Under the pieces are notes generated by a model that made no database searches, was not told the DNA's origin, and worked only from the letters and a program-made list of their open reading frames with translations. 64,000 nt of DNA from Lachnospiraceae bacterium (GTDB taxonomy: Bacteria > Bacillota > Clostridia > Lachnospirales > Lachnospiraceae), in NCBI GenBank assembly GCA_024404675.1, contig JAKSPO010000002.1, forward strand, positions 1 to 64,000. Reading direction: 5' to 3'. Position 1 is the stretch's first letter, and the number at the start of each line of letters is the position of its first letter. This document shows, piece by piece, positions 8,900 to 18,609 of this stretch. The position numbers and the translations under genes are program-made.

Positions 8900-9334
8900 A
8901 TGCAGCTTGTTTTCTTGGGAATTATCATCATTGTACTGCTGATTGTGCTCGGCGTTCCGGCAATGCCGCTGATTCGCGGGGCACTGCGGCTCCTTGAGGG
9001 CTTTTCGGTGCTTTGCGAGCTGTTCTTTCTGATAAGCTTTGTTCTTCTTCTGTTTACGAAGCGGCGCAGAGCACATTTTCTTCGAATGGACGAGGAAGAG
9101 GAGCGAATCGGCAATTATGCGGTTTATGATGTTGATGGCGTGGAATATGTTAATACCTTTCCCACGGAGCTGATGTGGGAGAAGTTCCTTTACAAAAAGG
9201 ATTCGACGGTGCTTCGGATTCTTTCCTTTAGGAAGCGGAAGCTCGTCTTTGACAGAGTAAGCGTCGGAATCGTTGGCTCCGGGCTTGCCGCATTTACCGG
9301 AATCCTTGTGGTGTTTATGAAAATATTCGGATAG
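8900..9334 (+). CDS. Small membrane protein of unknown function
   Basis: A 144-residue protein. It has two N-terminal hydrophobic helices (about residues 3-21 and 34-52), a basic KRRR loop, an acidic soluble stretch, and a third helix near the C-terminus (VGIVGSGLAAFTGILVVFM). AAAGAGG lies upstream. It follows the alkyltransferase fusion by 27 bases and ends at a terminator, so it is probably co-transcribed with it. No family recognised. Confidence 0.6.
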   Translation: MQLVFLGIIIIVLLIVLGVPAMPLIRGALRLLEGFSVLCELFFLISFVLLLFTKRRRAHFLRMDEEEERIGNYAVYDVDGVEYVNTFPTELMWEKFLYKKDSTVLRILSFRKRKLVFDRVSVGIVGSGLAAFTGILVVFMKIFG

Positions 9335-9343
9335 AGATGAAGA

Positions 9344-9374
9344 GGACAGAGATTTTTAAGTCTCTGCCCTTTTT
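9344..9374 (+). terminator. Terminator between convergent genes
   Basis: A 9-bp stem with one mismatch (9344-9352 with 9361-9369) is followed by TTTTT. The neighbouring minus-strand gene ends at 9377. Confidence 0.7.
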
Positions 9375-9376
9375 AA

Positions 9377-10117
9377 TCAGTGATTTTTAGCAATGATAGA
9401 GGTTTTGACAAGTGTGGGAAGCGGGTCGCCCGAAACGGTGGTAACGATACCGCCGGCTTCCTCAACAATCAGGGCACCTGCGGCATAATCCCAGGGTGAC
9501 AGAATCAGCTCGAAGAACAGCTCGGCCCGTCCTGCTGCCACGGCACAAAGATCAAGTGCGGCGGAACCGCTTCGTCTTATATCGAGCGCCTTCTGAAAAT
9601 ATTCGTACACAAGCTCGAAGGACGCTTTGGAAAGCTCCGCATTGTAGGGAGACGAGCCGAAGAGTACGATTCCGTTCGAAAGCGGCTCATCGGAAACATG
9701 AATCGGCTTTCCGTTCAGAAATGCGCCCTCGCCCTTCACGGCGTGGAACATTTCCTCGAGATACGGGTTGTAAACAACGCCAAGATAGCGTTCCCCGTTA
9801 TGGAGTAAGCCGATGGAGATGCAGCTCATGTGATAATCCTTTATAAAATTGGTCGTTCCGTCAATCGGATCGACGATGAAAATGTATTCCTTCGTGGCAT
9901 CTACGGTGCTGCCCTCCTCCTCGCCGAGAAAACCGGCATCCGGGAGAATCTGACGAAGCGCCTTCTCCGCGTAAGCCTGCACCTTACAGTCATAGGCCGT
10001 AACGAAATTGGCACGTCCCTCCTTGTCCTTGATTCCAATCTGTGAGCGGTCGGCATCGCGAATGATAGCGCCGCAGCTTCGTGCCACTTCCATAATCTGC
10101 TCAAGTAGTTTCTTCAT
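9377..10117 (-). CDS. Inositol monophosphatase family protein
   Basis: A 246-residue protein. It carries all metal and phosphate motifs of the Li+-sensitive sugar phosphatase family: FLGEEEGS, DPIDGTTNF, and SPWDYAAGALIVEEAGG. It should be a Mg2+-dependent phosphatase of inositol-1-phosphate or a related sugar or nucleotide phosphate (such as 3'-phosphoadenosine phosphate) in the cytoplasm. The exact substrate cannot be read from sequence. AAGAAGGA lies upstream. It stands alone. Confidence 0.9.
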   Translation of the reverse strand: MKKLLEQIMEVARSCGAIIRDADRSQIGIKDKEGRANFVTAYDCKVQAYAEKALRQILPDAGFLGEEEGSTVDATKEYIFIVDPIDGTTNFIKDYHMSCISIGLLHNGERYLGVVYNPYLEEMFHAVKGEGAFLNGKPIHVSDEPLSNGIVLFGSSPYNAELSKASFELVYEYFQKALDIRRSGSAALDLCAVAAGRAELFFELILSPWDYAAGALIVEEAGGIVTTVSGDPLPTLVKTSIIAKNH

Positions 10118-10286
10118 GTATGTATCCTTCTTTCTTCAGGCTGGCTCTCATTATAGCAGAAGGTACGGAAAATACCACCCCTTTCCGCCATAAGGTTGAT
10201 GATGGTACCGATTAAGAATAAGAAAGTCTATTTTCTACCCCTGAACGGATAATATAATAGATGAAAGGCTTATTATTCGTATTTTT

Positions 10287-10420
10287 ATGGTTAACAAGAT
10301 GGGGCTTGATTCCTTTATTCAGATCTGTATTGTGGTTGAGAATATGGAGGAGGCTGTAAAATCGTGGTCTGCGATGTTCAATATTCCGGAGCCGGAGATC
10401 GTTGTGAATAAGCCGAATCG
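10287..10420 (+). pseudogene. Truncated VOC/glyoxalase-family gene remnant
   Basis: The first 43 or so codons read FIQICIVVENMEEAVKSW then SAMFNIPEPEIVV, the standard first beta-alpha unit of a vicinal-oxygen-chelate (glyoxalase-like) protein of about 130 residues or more. The reading frame then runs into the 3' end of the opposing PTS gene, where the protein pattern is lost, so the rest of the gene is missing. Best explained as a remnant left by a deletion or rearrangement. Confidence 0.55.
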
Positions 10421-10438
10421 GATCGACCGACGGAATCG

Positions 10439-11557
10439 TTATTTGGTAACCGTAGCATCCTCGGTAAGCGGCATCGGAATTCCCTTCCGGATTGCGTTCT
10501 TCTGCAGGTAAGTCAGGCAGAAGCCAATCGGAAGTGCGATTGCCATGGACACGAGGAAGAATACAAAGCCGGGACTTACATAAGCTACGCAGGTCAAAAA
10601 GCTCGGAAAGGCAAAGGAGGTGCAATGTACCCCTGCCGCACCGGCGATCGCACCGCCGACCGCACCGGCCGCACAAGCGGAAAGCATTGCTCGGGGTGCA
10701 CGAAGCGTTACACCGTAAAGGGACGGCTCGGTAACACCGAGAGCTGCGGAAAGCGCTGCCTGATAGGCAATCTGTCGCTGCTCCTTCTGTTCCTTACGAT
10801 AGATCAGTGCCATCGCAAGGCAGGCACCGCACTGGCCGTACACCGCACCGCCGAGGAGCGGGAGCAGGATGTCGTAGCCCTGTGTCATTATATTACCCAT
10901 GCTGACCGGAACGACACTCCATTGTGCACCGATGGCAACCATCGGTTGAATGAAGAAGCCCATAAATGCTCCGGCAACGATAGGATTTCGATTATAAAGA
11001 AGATTGAACAGCTCGGTTAAGAAGTTGCCGATCCAGGAGCCGATCGGGCCGAACAGCAGGAAGGTCACGGGAAGCACAATCAGCGCACATACCATCGGCT
11101 TTAAGAAGCCACGGATGGCTTCTGGGATGAAACGGTCGCAGGGCTTTTCCACGAAGTAGAGAAGGCCGACCGCCAACAGCACCGGAATGACACTTGAGTG
11201 ATATATTGCCGGCTGAATGGTAAGTCCAAAGAACGAGAGCGTCTGCTTGTGCTCTAATGCGGCAAGAATGTCCGGGTACAGCATCGCTACCGGAATGAAA
11301 AGCGACAGGAAGAGGTCGGTCTTCCACTGCTTAGAGGCAGTGATCGCAAGGAAGAACGGCAGAAAATAAAAGAAGCCGTCCGAAACCGCGAAGAAAATCT
11401 GATATACGCCGCTTCCCTCGGAAAGGACATGAAACTGTGCAAGCAGGATTACGATGCATTTGATCAGGCTGGCAGCAGTCAGGTAATTAATAATCGGAAC
11501 GAAAAGACCGGAGATCTGTTCTGTCACGGTCTGGTAAAGTTTCTTCTTCTCTTTCAT
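10439..11557 (-). CDS. PTS transporter EIIC component, glucose/beta-glucoside superfamily
   Basis: A 372-residue polytopic membrane protein. The family signature ALGVTEPSLYGVTLR lies in the C-terminal half, and a substrate-site region IGAQWSVVPV is present; about 8-10 helices are visible. Usual members carry an N-terminal EIIB domain with a phospho-Cys and often a C-terminal EIIA domain. Neither is present here or next door, so EIIB and EIIA would have to come from elsewhere. The 3' end abuts a broken VOC gene, suggesting a rearrangement. The sugar substrate is unknown. Confidence 0.85.
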   Translation of the reverse strand: MKEKKKLYQTVTEQISGLFVPIINYLTAASLIKCIVILLAQFHVLSEGSGVYQIFFAVSDGFFYFLPFFLAITASKQWKTDLFLSLFIPVAMLYPDILAALEHKQTLSFFGLTIQPAIYHSSVIPVLLAVGLLYFVEKPCDRFIPEAIRGFLKPMVCALIVLPVTFLLFGPIGSWIGNFLTELFNLLYNRNPIVAGAFMGFFIQPMVAIGAQWSVVPVSMGNIMTQGYDILLPLLGGAVYGQCGACLAMALIYRKEQKEQRQIAYQAALSAALGVTEPSLYGVTLRAPRAMLSACAAGAVGGAIAGAAGVHCTSFAFPSFLTCVAYVSPGFVFFLVSMAIALPIGFCLTYLQKNAIRKGIPMPLTEDATVTK

Positions 11558-11741
11558 GATTTCTTCGCTTTCTGTGTGCGGGTTTATCCTGCAGCTTTAT
11601 CAAGAATAGCATAGTGTCGGCGGAATGTCACGCACAACTCGCAGTAAATTCGGATATTCTTTTCGGTGGAAAATACGGGCGGCCTGTGGTATGATGGATT
11701 CATCCGACAGGAGTGTGTGAGGAAAGGAATCGGTATAAAAT

Positions 11742-12395
11742 ATGGATACAATATCTACATGCCCGCTTTGCGGCAAGCCATTTAAGAGAAAGATGTGCGT
11801 GAACTGTCGTATCAATCTGGAGGATATCGACGCAAACGGCGTCGTAACGATTCTTTCGGAAGAGAATCTTGACAGAACGAAACCCTATAAGGTGCATGGT
11901 CTTGTGGACGGACAGAAGGGACGCGGTGCAACGGAGTATTATCCGGGCGAACTTGTGGAGTATGAGGAGCCGGAGCAGAAGTATTTCGTTACGGATGAGA
12001 GCCGGAGCATGTATGTGGACGGCGGCCGCAAGTATTTTCCTTTTGTGATGCCGATGCGTGATATTGCCATAACCTATTCGGTGACGGGAATGGCAATGAA
12101 TTCCACCCGGTATACCGGCCCTTACGGTGAAGCATTAAGGAGCCCCGAGTATTCGGAGGACAATATTCTTAAGCCCGGGGAGGTTGTGCCGGCACGGGAT
12201 ATGCCGAAGCCGATGCCCTTTGGCATGATGGGTTCCGTGGATGGAATGGCCATGCTAAACGGCTCGCCGATGCTTGCAGCGCCCGTTGACGAGAGCAAAG
12301 AGCAGAAGCCGGCGGAGGAACCGTGGACCTGCATCTGCGGTTTTCAGAATGAAAAGGGCCGTTTTTGCAGTAACTGCGGATACCCGCGCAAATGA
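11742..12395 (+). CDS. Protein with zinc-ribbon motifs at both ends
   Basis: A 217-residue protein. The N-terminus has CPLCGKPFKRKMCVNC (two CxxC knuckles). The C-terminus has CICGFQNEKGRFCSNCG, a second rubredoxin/RanBP-like zinc ribbon. The centre is acidic and Met/Pro-rich (MPKPMPFGMMGSV), with no membrane helix. Such double-ribbon proteins may be scaffolds, and no function is established. AGGAAAGG lies about 14 bases upstream, somewhat far. Monocistronic, just before the trp operon. Confidence 0.65.
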   Translation: MDTISTCPLCGKPFKRKMCVNCRINLEDIDANGVVTILSEENLDRTKPYKVHGLVDGQKGRGATEYYPGELVEYEEPEQKYFVTDESRSMYVDGGRKYFPFVMPMRDIAITYSVTGMAMNSTRYTGPYGEALRSPEYSEDNILKPGEVVPARDMPKPMPFGMMGSVDGMAMLNGSPMLAAPVDESKEQKPAEEPWTCICGFQNEKGRFCSNCGYPRK

Positions 12396-12424
12396 TCGGG
12401 CGGCGTCCGCACAGCAGAAAACAG

Positions 12425-12453
12425 TTGACAGAACCGCAAAATCATGCTATCAT
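12425..12453 (+). promoter_or_regulatory. Promoter of the trp operon
   Basis: TTGACA, then a 17-base spacer, then TATCAT. Transcription would start near 12460, just before the T-box leader. Confidence 0.8.
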
Positions 12454-12494
12454 TACGGCAAATTTAACAGTAAACCGTTGAAGCGGAGATAACG

Positions 12495-12742
12495 GCGTTT
12501 ATGCCTTCACAGAGAGCCTGCGTTGCTGAGAGACAGGTAAGAAACATTTCGTCAAATGGACCGCTGAGGGTGCAGTCAAATGTTCCTTTTGGAACAGAGT
12601 ATTCTGCAACGTGAGGGCATACGTCAGTTGCCGAAGACATGATGGTGTCTTGCTGAGAGCACGTGATACGTGAATTCAAGGTGGCAACGCGGATTAGATG
12701 ATTCGTCCTTGACAGAGCTGAAGCTTTGTCAAGGATTTTTTT
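12495..12742 (+). promoter_or_regulatory. Tryptophan T-box leader with terminator/antiterminator
   Basis: The leader has the usual T-box order. Stem I contains GAGAGCCTG...CTGAGAG. A TGG at 12557-12559, followed by A, is the probable specifier for Trp. The T-box bulge GGTGGCAACGCGG is at 12680-12692. A terminator follows, with a 13-bp stem having one mismatch (12706-12718 with 12723-12735) and seven T. CAAGG before the T-box can pair with CGTCCTTG in the terminator arm to make the antiterminator. The bulge reads TGGC, which fits the G discriminator base of bacterial tRNA-Trp. Uncharged tRNA-Trp should turn the operon on. Confidence 0.9.
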
Positions 12743-12847
12743 ATTGCCAATCCCGTGAAGAATAAACGCTTTGTTAAGGCTACGGCCGGTGCGCATTTCG
12801 CAGGACAATAATACGACACAGGGTCCGAAGGACCCGAAGGAGGAAGC

Positions 12848-14314
12848 ATGAAATTTTTACCTGAGCTGGAGGAAGTGAAGCGTATTGCCGCGACCGGCGA
12901 GTACAAGGTTCTCCCGGTAAGCTGTGAGATTCTGTCCGATGTGTGCACGCCGATTGAAGCGCTTAAGAAGCTGAAGAACATCTCCACCCACACCTACATG
13001 CTGGAATCGGTTGCGGAGAAGGAAAAATGGGGCCGTTACACATTTCTCGGTTATGACCCGAAGCTTGATATTACCTGCGTAGACGGCAATATGAAGGCCG
13101 GAAGCATTCGTCTGAAAACAGACGACCCGTCAGCATTTCTTCGCGAAATTCTTGCGGATTACAAGAGCCCGAAATTCGATTATCTGCCGTCCTTCACCGG
13201 CGGTCTTGTGGGATATTTTTCTTATGATTTCCTGGGCTACAGTGAGCCGACGGTTCGCCGCGACGTGCAGGATACAGAGGACTTCAAGGATATCGACCTG
13301 ATGCTTTTTGATAAGGTTATTGCATTTGATAATTTCCGTCAGAAGATCATATTAATCAAGAATATCTTCTTAACAGAGGCGGAAACCGAGTACAAAAAGG
13401 CTGAACTTGAGCTTCGCCAGCTTTGTGAGCTGTTAAGAAACGGCGAAAAGGTTTCCGAGCAGCCGGGACGTCTTCTTGGCGAGGTTACTCCGCTTTTTGA
13501 TAAGGAAGCCTACTGTGCGATGGTCGAGGAGGCCAAGCGGCATATTTTCGAGGGTGATATCTTCCAGATCGTTCTTTCGAACCGTCTGAGCGCTCCCTTT
13601 GAGGGAAGCCTGTTAGATACCTACCGCGTGCTTCGTACGGTGAATCCTTCTCCGTATATGTTCTATTTCTCCGGTACGGATGTTGAGGTTGCAGGCGCTT
13701 CTCCCGAGACGTTGGTCAAGCTTGAGAACGGCGTGCTTCATACATTTCCCCTTGCCGGAACGAGACCGAGAGGCAAGACGGAGGCAGAGGACCTTGCTCT
13801 GGAAAAGGAGCTTCTTGCAGACGAGAAGGAGCTCGCGGAGCATAACATGCTTGTTGACCTTGGAAGAAATGACCTTGGCCGTATCAGTAAGTTCGGTACC
13901 GTTATGGTGGAAAAGCTTCATTCCATCGAGCGCTATTCCCACGTTATGCACATCGGTTCAACCGTAAGAGGAATCGTTCGTGACGACAAGGATGCATTAG
14001 ATGCAATCAGCGCGGTGCTTCCGGCAGGAACACTTTCCGGCGCACCGAAGATCAGAGCCTGCCAGATTATTGGCGAGCTTGAGAACAATAAGAGAGGAAT
14101 CTACGGCGGCGCAATCGGTTATATTGATTTCACCGGCAACATGGATACGTGTATCGCAATTCGAATCGCATATAAGAAGAACGGCAGAGTATTTGTCCGT
14201 AGCGGTGCCGGAATCGTAGCGGATTCGGTTCCCGAGAAGGAATTCGAGGAGTGCATTAATAAGGCTAAGGCGGTTGTTAATTCGCTGAAGCTTGCAGGGG
14301 AGGTAGAGGAATGA
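12848..14314 (+). CDS. trpE: Anthranilate synthase component I
   Basis: A 488-residue protein, normal length. It converts chorismate with ammonia (supplied by TrpG) to anthranilate. The N-terminal feedback-site region reads [22 protein letters not shown]. The chorismate-binding domain holds [57 protein letters not shown] and [11 protein letters not shown]. The start has GGAGGAAGC upstream. It is the first gene behind the T-box. Its stop overlaps the trpG start (ATGA), indicating translational coupling of the two subunits. Confidence 0.97.
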   Translation: MKFLPELEEVKRIAATGEYKVLPVSCEILSDVCTPIEALKKLKNISTHTYMLESVAEKEKWGRYTFLGYDPKLDITCVDGNMKAGSIRLKTDDPSAFLREILADYKSPKFDYLPSFTGGLVGYFSYDFLGYSEPTVRRDVQDTEDFKDIDLMLFDKVIAFDNFRQKIILIKNIFLTEAETEYKKAELELRQLCELLRNGEKVSEQPGRLLGEVTPLFDKEAYCAMVEEAKRHIFEGDIFQIVLSNRLSAPFEGSLLDTYRVLRTVNPSPYMFYFSGTDVEVAGASPETLVKLENGVLHTFPLAGTRPRGKTEAEDLALEKELLADEKELAEHNMLVDLGRNDLGRISKFGTVMVEKLHSIERYSHVMHIGSTVRGIVRDDKDALDAISAVLPAGTLSGAPKIRACQIIGELENNKRGIYGGAIGYIDFTGNMDTCIAIRIAYKKNGRVFVRSGAGIVADSVPEKEFEECINKAKAVVNSLKLAGEVEE

Positions 14315-14877
14315 TTTTACTGATTGATAACTACGACAGCTTTTCCTACAACCTTTACCAGCTGATTGGCGAGATCAATCCGGATATTCGCGTAATCAGA
14401 AACGACGAAATGACCGTTGAAGAGATCAGAGCCCTGAAGCCGGATCACATTATTCTGTCGCCCGGCCCCGGAAGACCGGAGGACGCGGGTGTGATCATCG
14501 AGGTGGCGAAGACGCTTGCGCATGAGATTCCGACGCTCGGCGTATGTCTCGGACATCAGGCAATCTGCGCAGCCTACGGTGCGACCGTAACCTATGCGAA
14601 GAAGCTGATGCACGGCAAGCAGTCCATGACGAAGCTCTGCACCGATACAAAGCTGTTCCGTGACTGCCCTGAAGAGGCACCGGTTGCGCGTTATCATTCG
14701 CTTGCGGCCGATCCGGAGACGATGCCTGCGTGCCTTGCAATCACCGCCCTTACCGAAGACGGCGAAATCATGGCCGTTCAGCATAAGGAGTACCCGATTT
14801 ACGGTGTTCAGTTCCACCCGGAGTCGATTATGACACCGGACGGCAGGAAAATGCTTCGCAATTTCCTTGCGCTGTAG
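14311..14877 (+). CDS. trpG: Anthranilate synthase component II (glutamine amidotransferase)
   Basis: A 188-residue class I glutamine amidotransferase. Motifs are DNYDSFSYNL, the oxyanion strand LSPGPGRPEDAG, nucleophile Cys in GVCLGHQAI, and the His-Glu pair in VQFHPESI. It supplies ammonia from glutamine to TrpE; in some bacteria the same subunit also serves PabB. It is stand-alone rather than fused to TrpD as in enteric bacteria. Confidence 0.96.
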   Translation: MILLIDNYDSFSYNLYQLIGEINPDIRVIRNDEMTVEEIRALKPDHIILSPGPGRPEDAGVIIEVAKTLAHEIPTLGVCLGHQAICAAYGATVTYAKKLMHGKQSMTKLCTDTKLFRDCPEEAPVARYHSLAADPETMPACLAITALTEDGEIMAVQHKEYPIYGVQFHPESIMTPDGRKMLRNFLAL

Positions 14878-14934
14878 AAAATATAAACACAAGTCCCGAG
14901 AAGGGCATATAATTATTATCAGGAGGATAAATCA

Positions 14935-15951
14935 ATGATTAAAGAAGCGATTGTAAAGATTGTAAACAAGGGAGACCTTTCCTACGATGAGGCTTATGCC
15001 GTAATGAACGAGATCATGAGCGGTGAGACTACACCTACGCAGAACGCGGCATTTCTTTCCGCACTTTCCACGAAGAGTGCAAAGGCTGAGACCACGGACG
15101 AGATCGCAGGCTGCGCAGCAGCAATGAGAGATCACGCAACCCGCGTCGATACCGGCATGGACGTATTTGAAATTGTAGGAACCGGCGGAGATAATGCACA
15201 GAGCTTCAACATCTCCACCACCTCCGCAATTGTTGCGGCAGCAGGCGGCGTAAAGGTTGCAAAGCACGGTAACCGTGCGGCTTCCTCCAAGTGCGGTACC
15301 GCAGATTGCCTTGAGGCGCTCGGCGTAAACATCGACCAGTCTCCGGAGCGCTGCGTAGAGCTTCTGAATGAGGTAGGTATGTGCTTCTTCTTTGCACAGA
15401 AGTATCACACCTCCATGAAATATGTCGGCGCAATCCGCAGAGAGCTCGGCTTCCGTACCGTATTTAACATTCTTGGACCGCTTACCAACCCCGGCTCCCC
15501 GAAGATGCAGCTTCTCGGCGTATATGACGAGTATTTGCTCGAGCCTCTTACCAAGGTTCTGATCAGCCTCGGCATCAAGCGCGGTATGGTTGTATACGGC
15601 AAGGACAAGCTTGACGAGATTTCCATGAGCGCACCGACCGCAATCAGTGAGTTCCGCGACGGCTGGTACAAGGTTTATACCATCGCTCCCGAGGATTTCG
15701 GCTTCGAGCGCTGCACCAAGGAAGACCTGAAGGGCGGCACTCCTGAGGAAAATGCAAAGATTACCCTCGATATTCTGAACGGTGCAAAGGGTCACAAGAG
15801 AAATGCAGTTCTGATGAACGCCGGTGCATCGCTTTATATTGCCGGCAAGGCAGAGTCTATGCAGGCCGGTATCGCTCTTGCAGCAGAGCTGATTGATTCC
15901 GGCAAGGCTATGGAGACTCTTAAGAAGTTCATTGAAGTCAGCAACCGCTAA
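14935..15951 (+). CDS. trpD: Anthranilate phosphoribosyltransferase
   Basis: A 338-residue protein of normal length. It joins anthranilate and PRPP to phosphoribosylanthranilate. Motifs are [14 protein letters not shown] (PRPP-binding glycine loop), [21 protein letters not shown], and FHTSMKY-like [13 protein letters not shown] followed by [26 protein letters not shown] precedes the start; a 57-base gap after trpG holds no obvious structure. Codon choice here is strongly biased (GCA, GGC, CGC), suggesting good expression. Confidence 0.97.
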   Translation: MIKEAIVKIVNKGDLSYDEAYAVMNEIMSGETTPTQNAAFLSALSTKSAKAETTDEIAGCAAAMRDHATRVDTGMDVFEIVGTGGDNAQSFNISTTSAIVAAAGGVKVAKHGNRAASSKCGTADCLEALGVNIDQSPERCVELLNEVGMCFFFAQKYHTSMKYVGAIRRELGFRTVFNILGPLTNPGSPKMQLLGVYDEYLLEPLTKVLISLGIKRGMVVYGKDKLDEISMSAPTAISEFRDGWYKVYTIAPEDFGFERCTKEDLKGGTPEENAKITLDILNGAKGHKRNAVLMNAGASLYIAGKAESMQAGIALAAELIDSGKAMETLKKFIEVSNR

Positions 15952-15969
15952 TCGGAAGGATCAACCGTT

Positions 15970-16791
15970 ATGATTACAGATCGCAACAATATTCTGTTCC
16001 GCCTTGCAGAGCATGCAATGGAGAGAACCGCGCGGAATAAGCAGATTATCACGCCCGAGGATATAAGAAGGAAGGCACTTGCCCTCCCGAAGGGAACCTT
16101 TTCCTTTGAAAAGGCGCTTAAGAAAGAGGATATCGCTTTCATCTGCGAATGCAAGAAGGCGTCACCGTCTAAGGGAATTATCGCTGAGGATTTTCCGTAT
16201 CTTGAGATTGCAAAGGCCTACGAGGCCGCAGGGGCCGAGTGCATATCGGTGCTTACGGAGCCGAAGTGGTTTCTCGGAAGCGACGAGTACCTGAAGGAAA
16301 TCACCGCGCAGGTGAATATCCCCTGTATCCGTAAGGATTTTACGGTGGATGATTACATGATATATGAAGCTAAGCTGCTCGGAGCTTCGGCAGTGCTTCT
16401 CATCTGCTCCATTCTTACGGAGGAGCAGATTCGGGAGTATATCGCCGTATGCGATGAGCTCGGTCTTTCGGCGCTTGTTGAGACGCATGACGAGTCCGAG
16501 GTTGAGATGGCGCTTCGCTGCGGCGCGAGAATGATCGGGGTCAATAACCGAAATCTCAAGGATTTCACCGTAGATACGGACAACAGCACAAGGCTTCGCA
16601 GAATGATTCCCGGCGATGTCGTTTTTGTCTCTGAAAGCGGTGTAAAGGATGCTTCGGATGTGGCACGCCTTCGTGCGGTAGGCGCAGATGCGGTGCTGAT
16701 CGGTGAAACGCTGATGCGTGCTTCGGATAAGAAGCAGAAGCTTGCCGAATTAAAGGGCTTGACGAACAGAGCGGATGAGGCGAAAATATGA
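15970..16791 (+). CDS. trpC: Indole-3-glycerol-phosphate synthase
   Basis: A 273-residue (beta/alpha)8 enzyme that closes the indole ring. Motifs are FICECKKASPSKGII (catalytic Lys), ISVLTEPKWFLGS, IPCIRKDFTVDDYMIYEA, LVETHDESEVEMALRCGA, IGVNNRNLKDF, and SESGVKDASDVARLRAVGADAVLIGE. Separate from TrpF, as in most Firmicutes. GGAAGGATC is upstream. Its 3' end overlaps the trpF start (ATGA). Confidence 0.97.
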   Translation: MITDRNNILFRLAEHAMERTARNKQIITPEDIRRKALALPKGTFSFEKALKKEDIAFICECKKASPSKGIIAEDFPYLEIAKAYEAAGAECISVLTEPKWFLGSDEYLKEITAQVNIPCIRKDFTVDDYMIYEAKLLGASAVLLICSILTEEQIREYIAVCDELGLSALVETHDESEVEMALRCGARMIGVNNRNLKDFTVDTDNSTRLRRMIPGDVVFVSESGVKDASDVARLRAVGADAVLIGETLMRASDKKQKLAELKGLTNRADEAKI

Positions 16792-17426
16792 TTAAGATAA
16801 AGCTTTGCGGAATGAGACGACCCGAAGATATCGATGCGGTCAATGCACTTCTGCCGGACTATGCCGGATTCATACTGGCAGCAGGCTTTCGAAGGACGAT
16901 AACGCTCGAAGAGGCGTGGCAGCTTCGTAAGAAGCTCGCCCCTGGTATTCGTGCGGTCGGCGTCTTTGTAAACAATGAGATCCCGTGGATCACCGAGCTT
17001 GTGAAGACCGGTCTGATTGATGTGGTGCAGCTTCACGGAAGAGAGGATATCCAATATCTGAAGGCCCTCCGGGAAAGCCTTGCGGCAGTTGGAAAGCCGG
17101 ATACCGAGATTATCAAGGCCTTTCGTATCGACAGTGAGGAGGCTGCGAAGGCGGCTTCTTACTACCCTTCGGACCATATTCTGGTCGATTCCGGAACCGG
17201 AACGGGGCAGGTTTTTGACTGGGAGCTTTTGAAATACCTTGAAAGACCGTTTATCCTTGCGGGCGGACTGTCCGCAGACAATATTGCGGAGGCACTCGCA
17301 GTGGTTAAGCCCTATGGGGTTGATGTCAGCTCCGGCATTGAAACCGACGGTGTGAAGGACGCAGCGAAGATGGAAAGATTTGTATGTGCTGTTCGTACGG
17401 CGCAGAAAGGAATAGAACATGACTAA
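16788..17426 (+). CDS. trpF: Phosphoribosylanthranilate isomerase
   Basis: A 212-residue TIM-barrel enzyme that isomerises phosphoribosylanthranilate to CdRP. Motifs are [13 protein letters not shown] (catalytic Cys), [36 protein letters not shown] (catalytic Asp), [12 protein letters not shown], and [15 protein letters not shown]. It overlaps trpC by 4 bases and trpB by 8, so the three are translationally coupled. Confidence 0.96.
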   Translation: MIKIKLCGMRRPEDIDAVNALLPDYAGFILAAGFRRTITLEEAWQLRKKLAPGIRAVGVFVNNEIPWITELVKTGLIDVVQLHGREDIQYLKALRESLAAVGKPDTEIIKAFRIDSEEAAKAASYYPSDHILVDSGTGTGQVFDWELLKYLERPFILAGGLSADNIAEALAVVKPYGVDVSSGIETDGVKDAAKMERFVCAVRTAQKGIEHD

Positions 17427-18609
17427 TGCAAACGGACGCTTTGGCGTACATGGCGGACAATATATCCCCGAGACACTGATGAACGCAGTGATTGAGCTCG
17501 AGGAGGCTTACAATCATTACAAAAATGACCCCGAGTTCATCAAGGAGCTGTCGGATCTGTTCAATGATTATGCAGGAAGACCGTCCAGATTATATTATGC
17601 GGAGAAGATGACGAAGGATCTCGGCGGTGCGAAGATTTATCTGAAGAGAGAGGATCTGAACCATACCGGCGCGCATAAGATCAATAATGTTCTCGGTCAG
17701 GCATTGCTTGCAAAGAAGATGGGAAAGACCCGTCTGATTGCCGAAACCGGCGCGGGTCAGCACGGTGTTGCTACCGCAACGGCTGCAGCGCTGATGGGTA
17801 TGGAGTGTGTTGTTTTCATGGGTGAGGAGGACACGATTCGCCAGGCTCTGAATGTATACAGAATGAGACTTCTCGGCGCAGAGGTTATTCCTGTTAAGAC
17901 CGGAACCGCAACCCTTAAGGATGCCGTATCCGAGGCGATGCGTGAGTGGACGAACAGAATTGCAGACACGCATTACTGTCTCGGTTCCGTTATGGGTCCG
18001 CACCCGTTCCCGACGATTGTCCGTGATTTTCAGGCTGTGATTTCACAGGAGATCAAGTCACAGATGCTTGAGAAGGAAGGACGTCTTCCCGATGCGGTCA
18101 TTGCCTGCGTAGGCGGCGGCTCCAATGCAATCGGAAGCTTCTATCATTTTATCGAGGACGAGGGCGTTCAGCTGATCGGCTGTGAGGCAGCCGGACGCGG
18201 TATCGACACCTTTGAGACCGCAGCAACCGTGAATACGGGTCGAATCGGTATCTTCCACGGTATGAAATCCTATTTCTGCCAGGACAAATACGGTCAGATC
18301 GCTCCCGTGTACTCTATCTCCGCCGGCCTTGATTATCCCGGCGTAGGACCGGAGCACGCATACCTTTACGATATCGGACGTGCTTCCTATGTACCGGTTA
18401 CCGATGATGAGGCAGTTGAGGCCTTTGAGTATCTCGCAAAGACGGAGGGTATCATTCCCGCCATCGAGTCCGCACATGCGGTTGCCTATGCAAGAAAGCT
18501 TGCGCCTACGATGGACAAGGACAAGATTATCGTTGTTACCATTTCCGGACGCGGCGACAAGGACTGCGCTGCAATCGCAAGATACAGAGGGGAGGATATC
18601 CATGAGTAA
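17419..18609 (+). CDS. trpB: Tryptophan synthase beta chain
   Basis: A 396-residue PLP enzyme that condenses indole and serine to tryptophan. Motifs are [12 protein letters not shown], the PLP-lysine site [38 protein letters not shown], and the phosphate loop [15 protein letters not shown]. This is the classical TrpB1 form that works with TrpA. It starts inside the end of trpF and overlaps trpA by 8 bases. Confidence 0.97.
   Translation: MTNANGRFGVHGGQYIPETLMNAVIELEEAYNHYKNDPEFIKELSDLFNDYAGRPSRLYYAEKMTKDLGGAKIYLKREDLNHTGAHKINNVLGQALLAKKMGKTRLIAETGAGQHGVATATAAALMGMECVVFMGEEDTIRQALNVYRMRLLGAEVIPVKTGTATLKDAVSEAMREWTNRIADTHYCLGSVMGPHPFPTIVRDFQAVISQEIKSQMLEKEGRLPDAVIACVGGGSNAIGSFYHFIEDEGVQLIGCEAAGRGIDTFETAATVNTGRIGIFHGMKSYFCQDKYGQIAPVYSISAGLDYPGVGPEHAYLYDIGRASYVPVTDDEAVEAFEYLAKTEGIIPAIESAHAVAYARKLAPTMDKDKIIVVTISGRGDKDCAAIARYRGEDIHE

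Noticed and set aside
10287-10511. A 74-codon plus-strand ORF as an intact small gene
   Set aside because: Only the first 43 or so codons resemble a VOC protein. The rest is antisense to the EIIC gene and has no domain pattern, so it is called a remnant.
16353-17420. Long minus-strand reading frame opposite trpC and trpF
   Set aside because: Shadow of two clear trp genes. Composition follows their codon bias and no protein pattern is visible.
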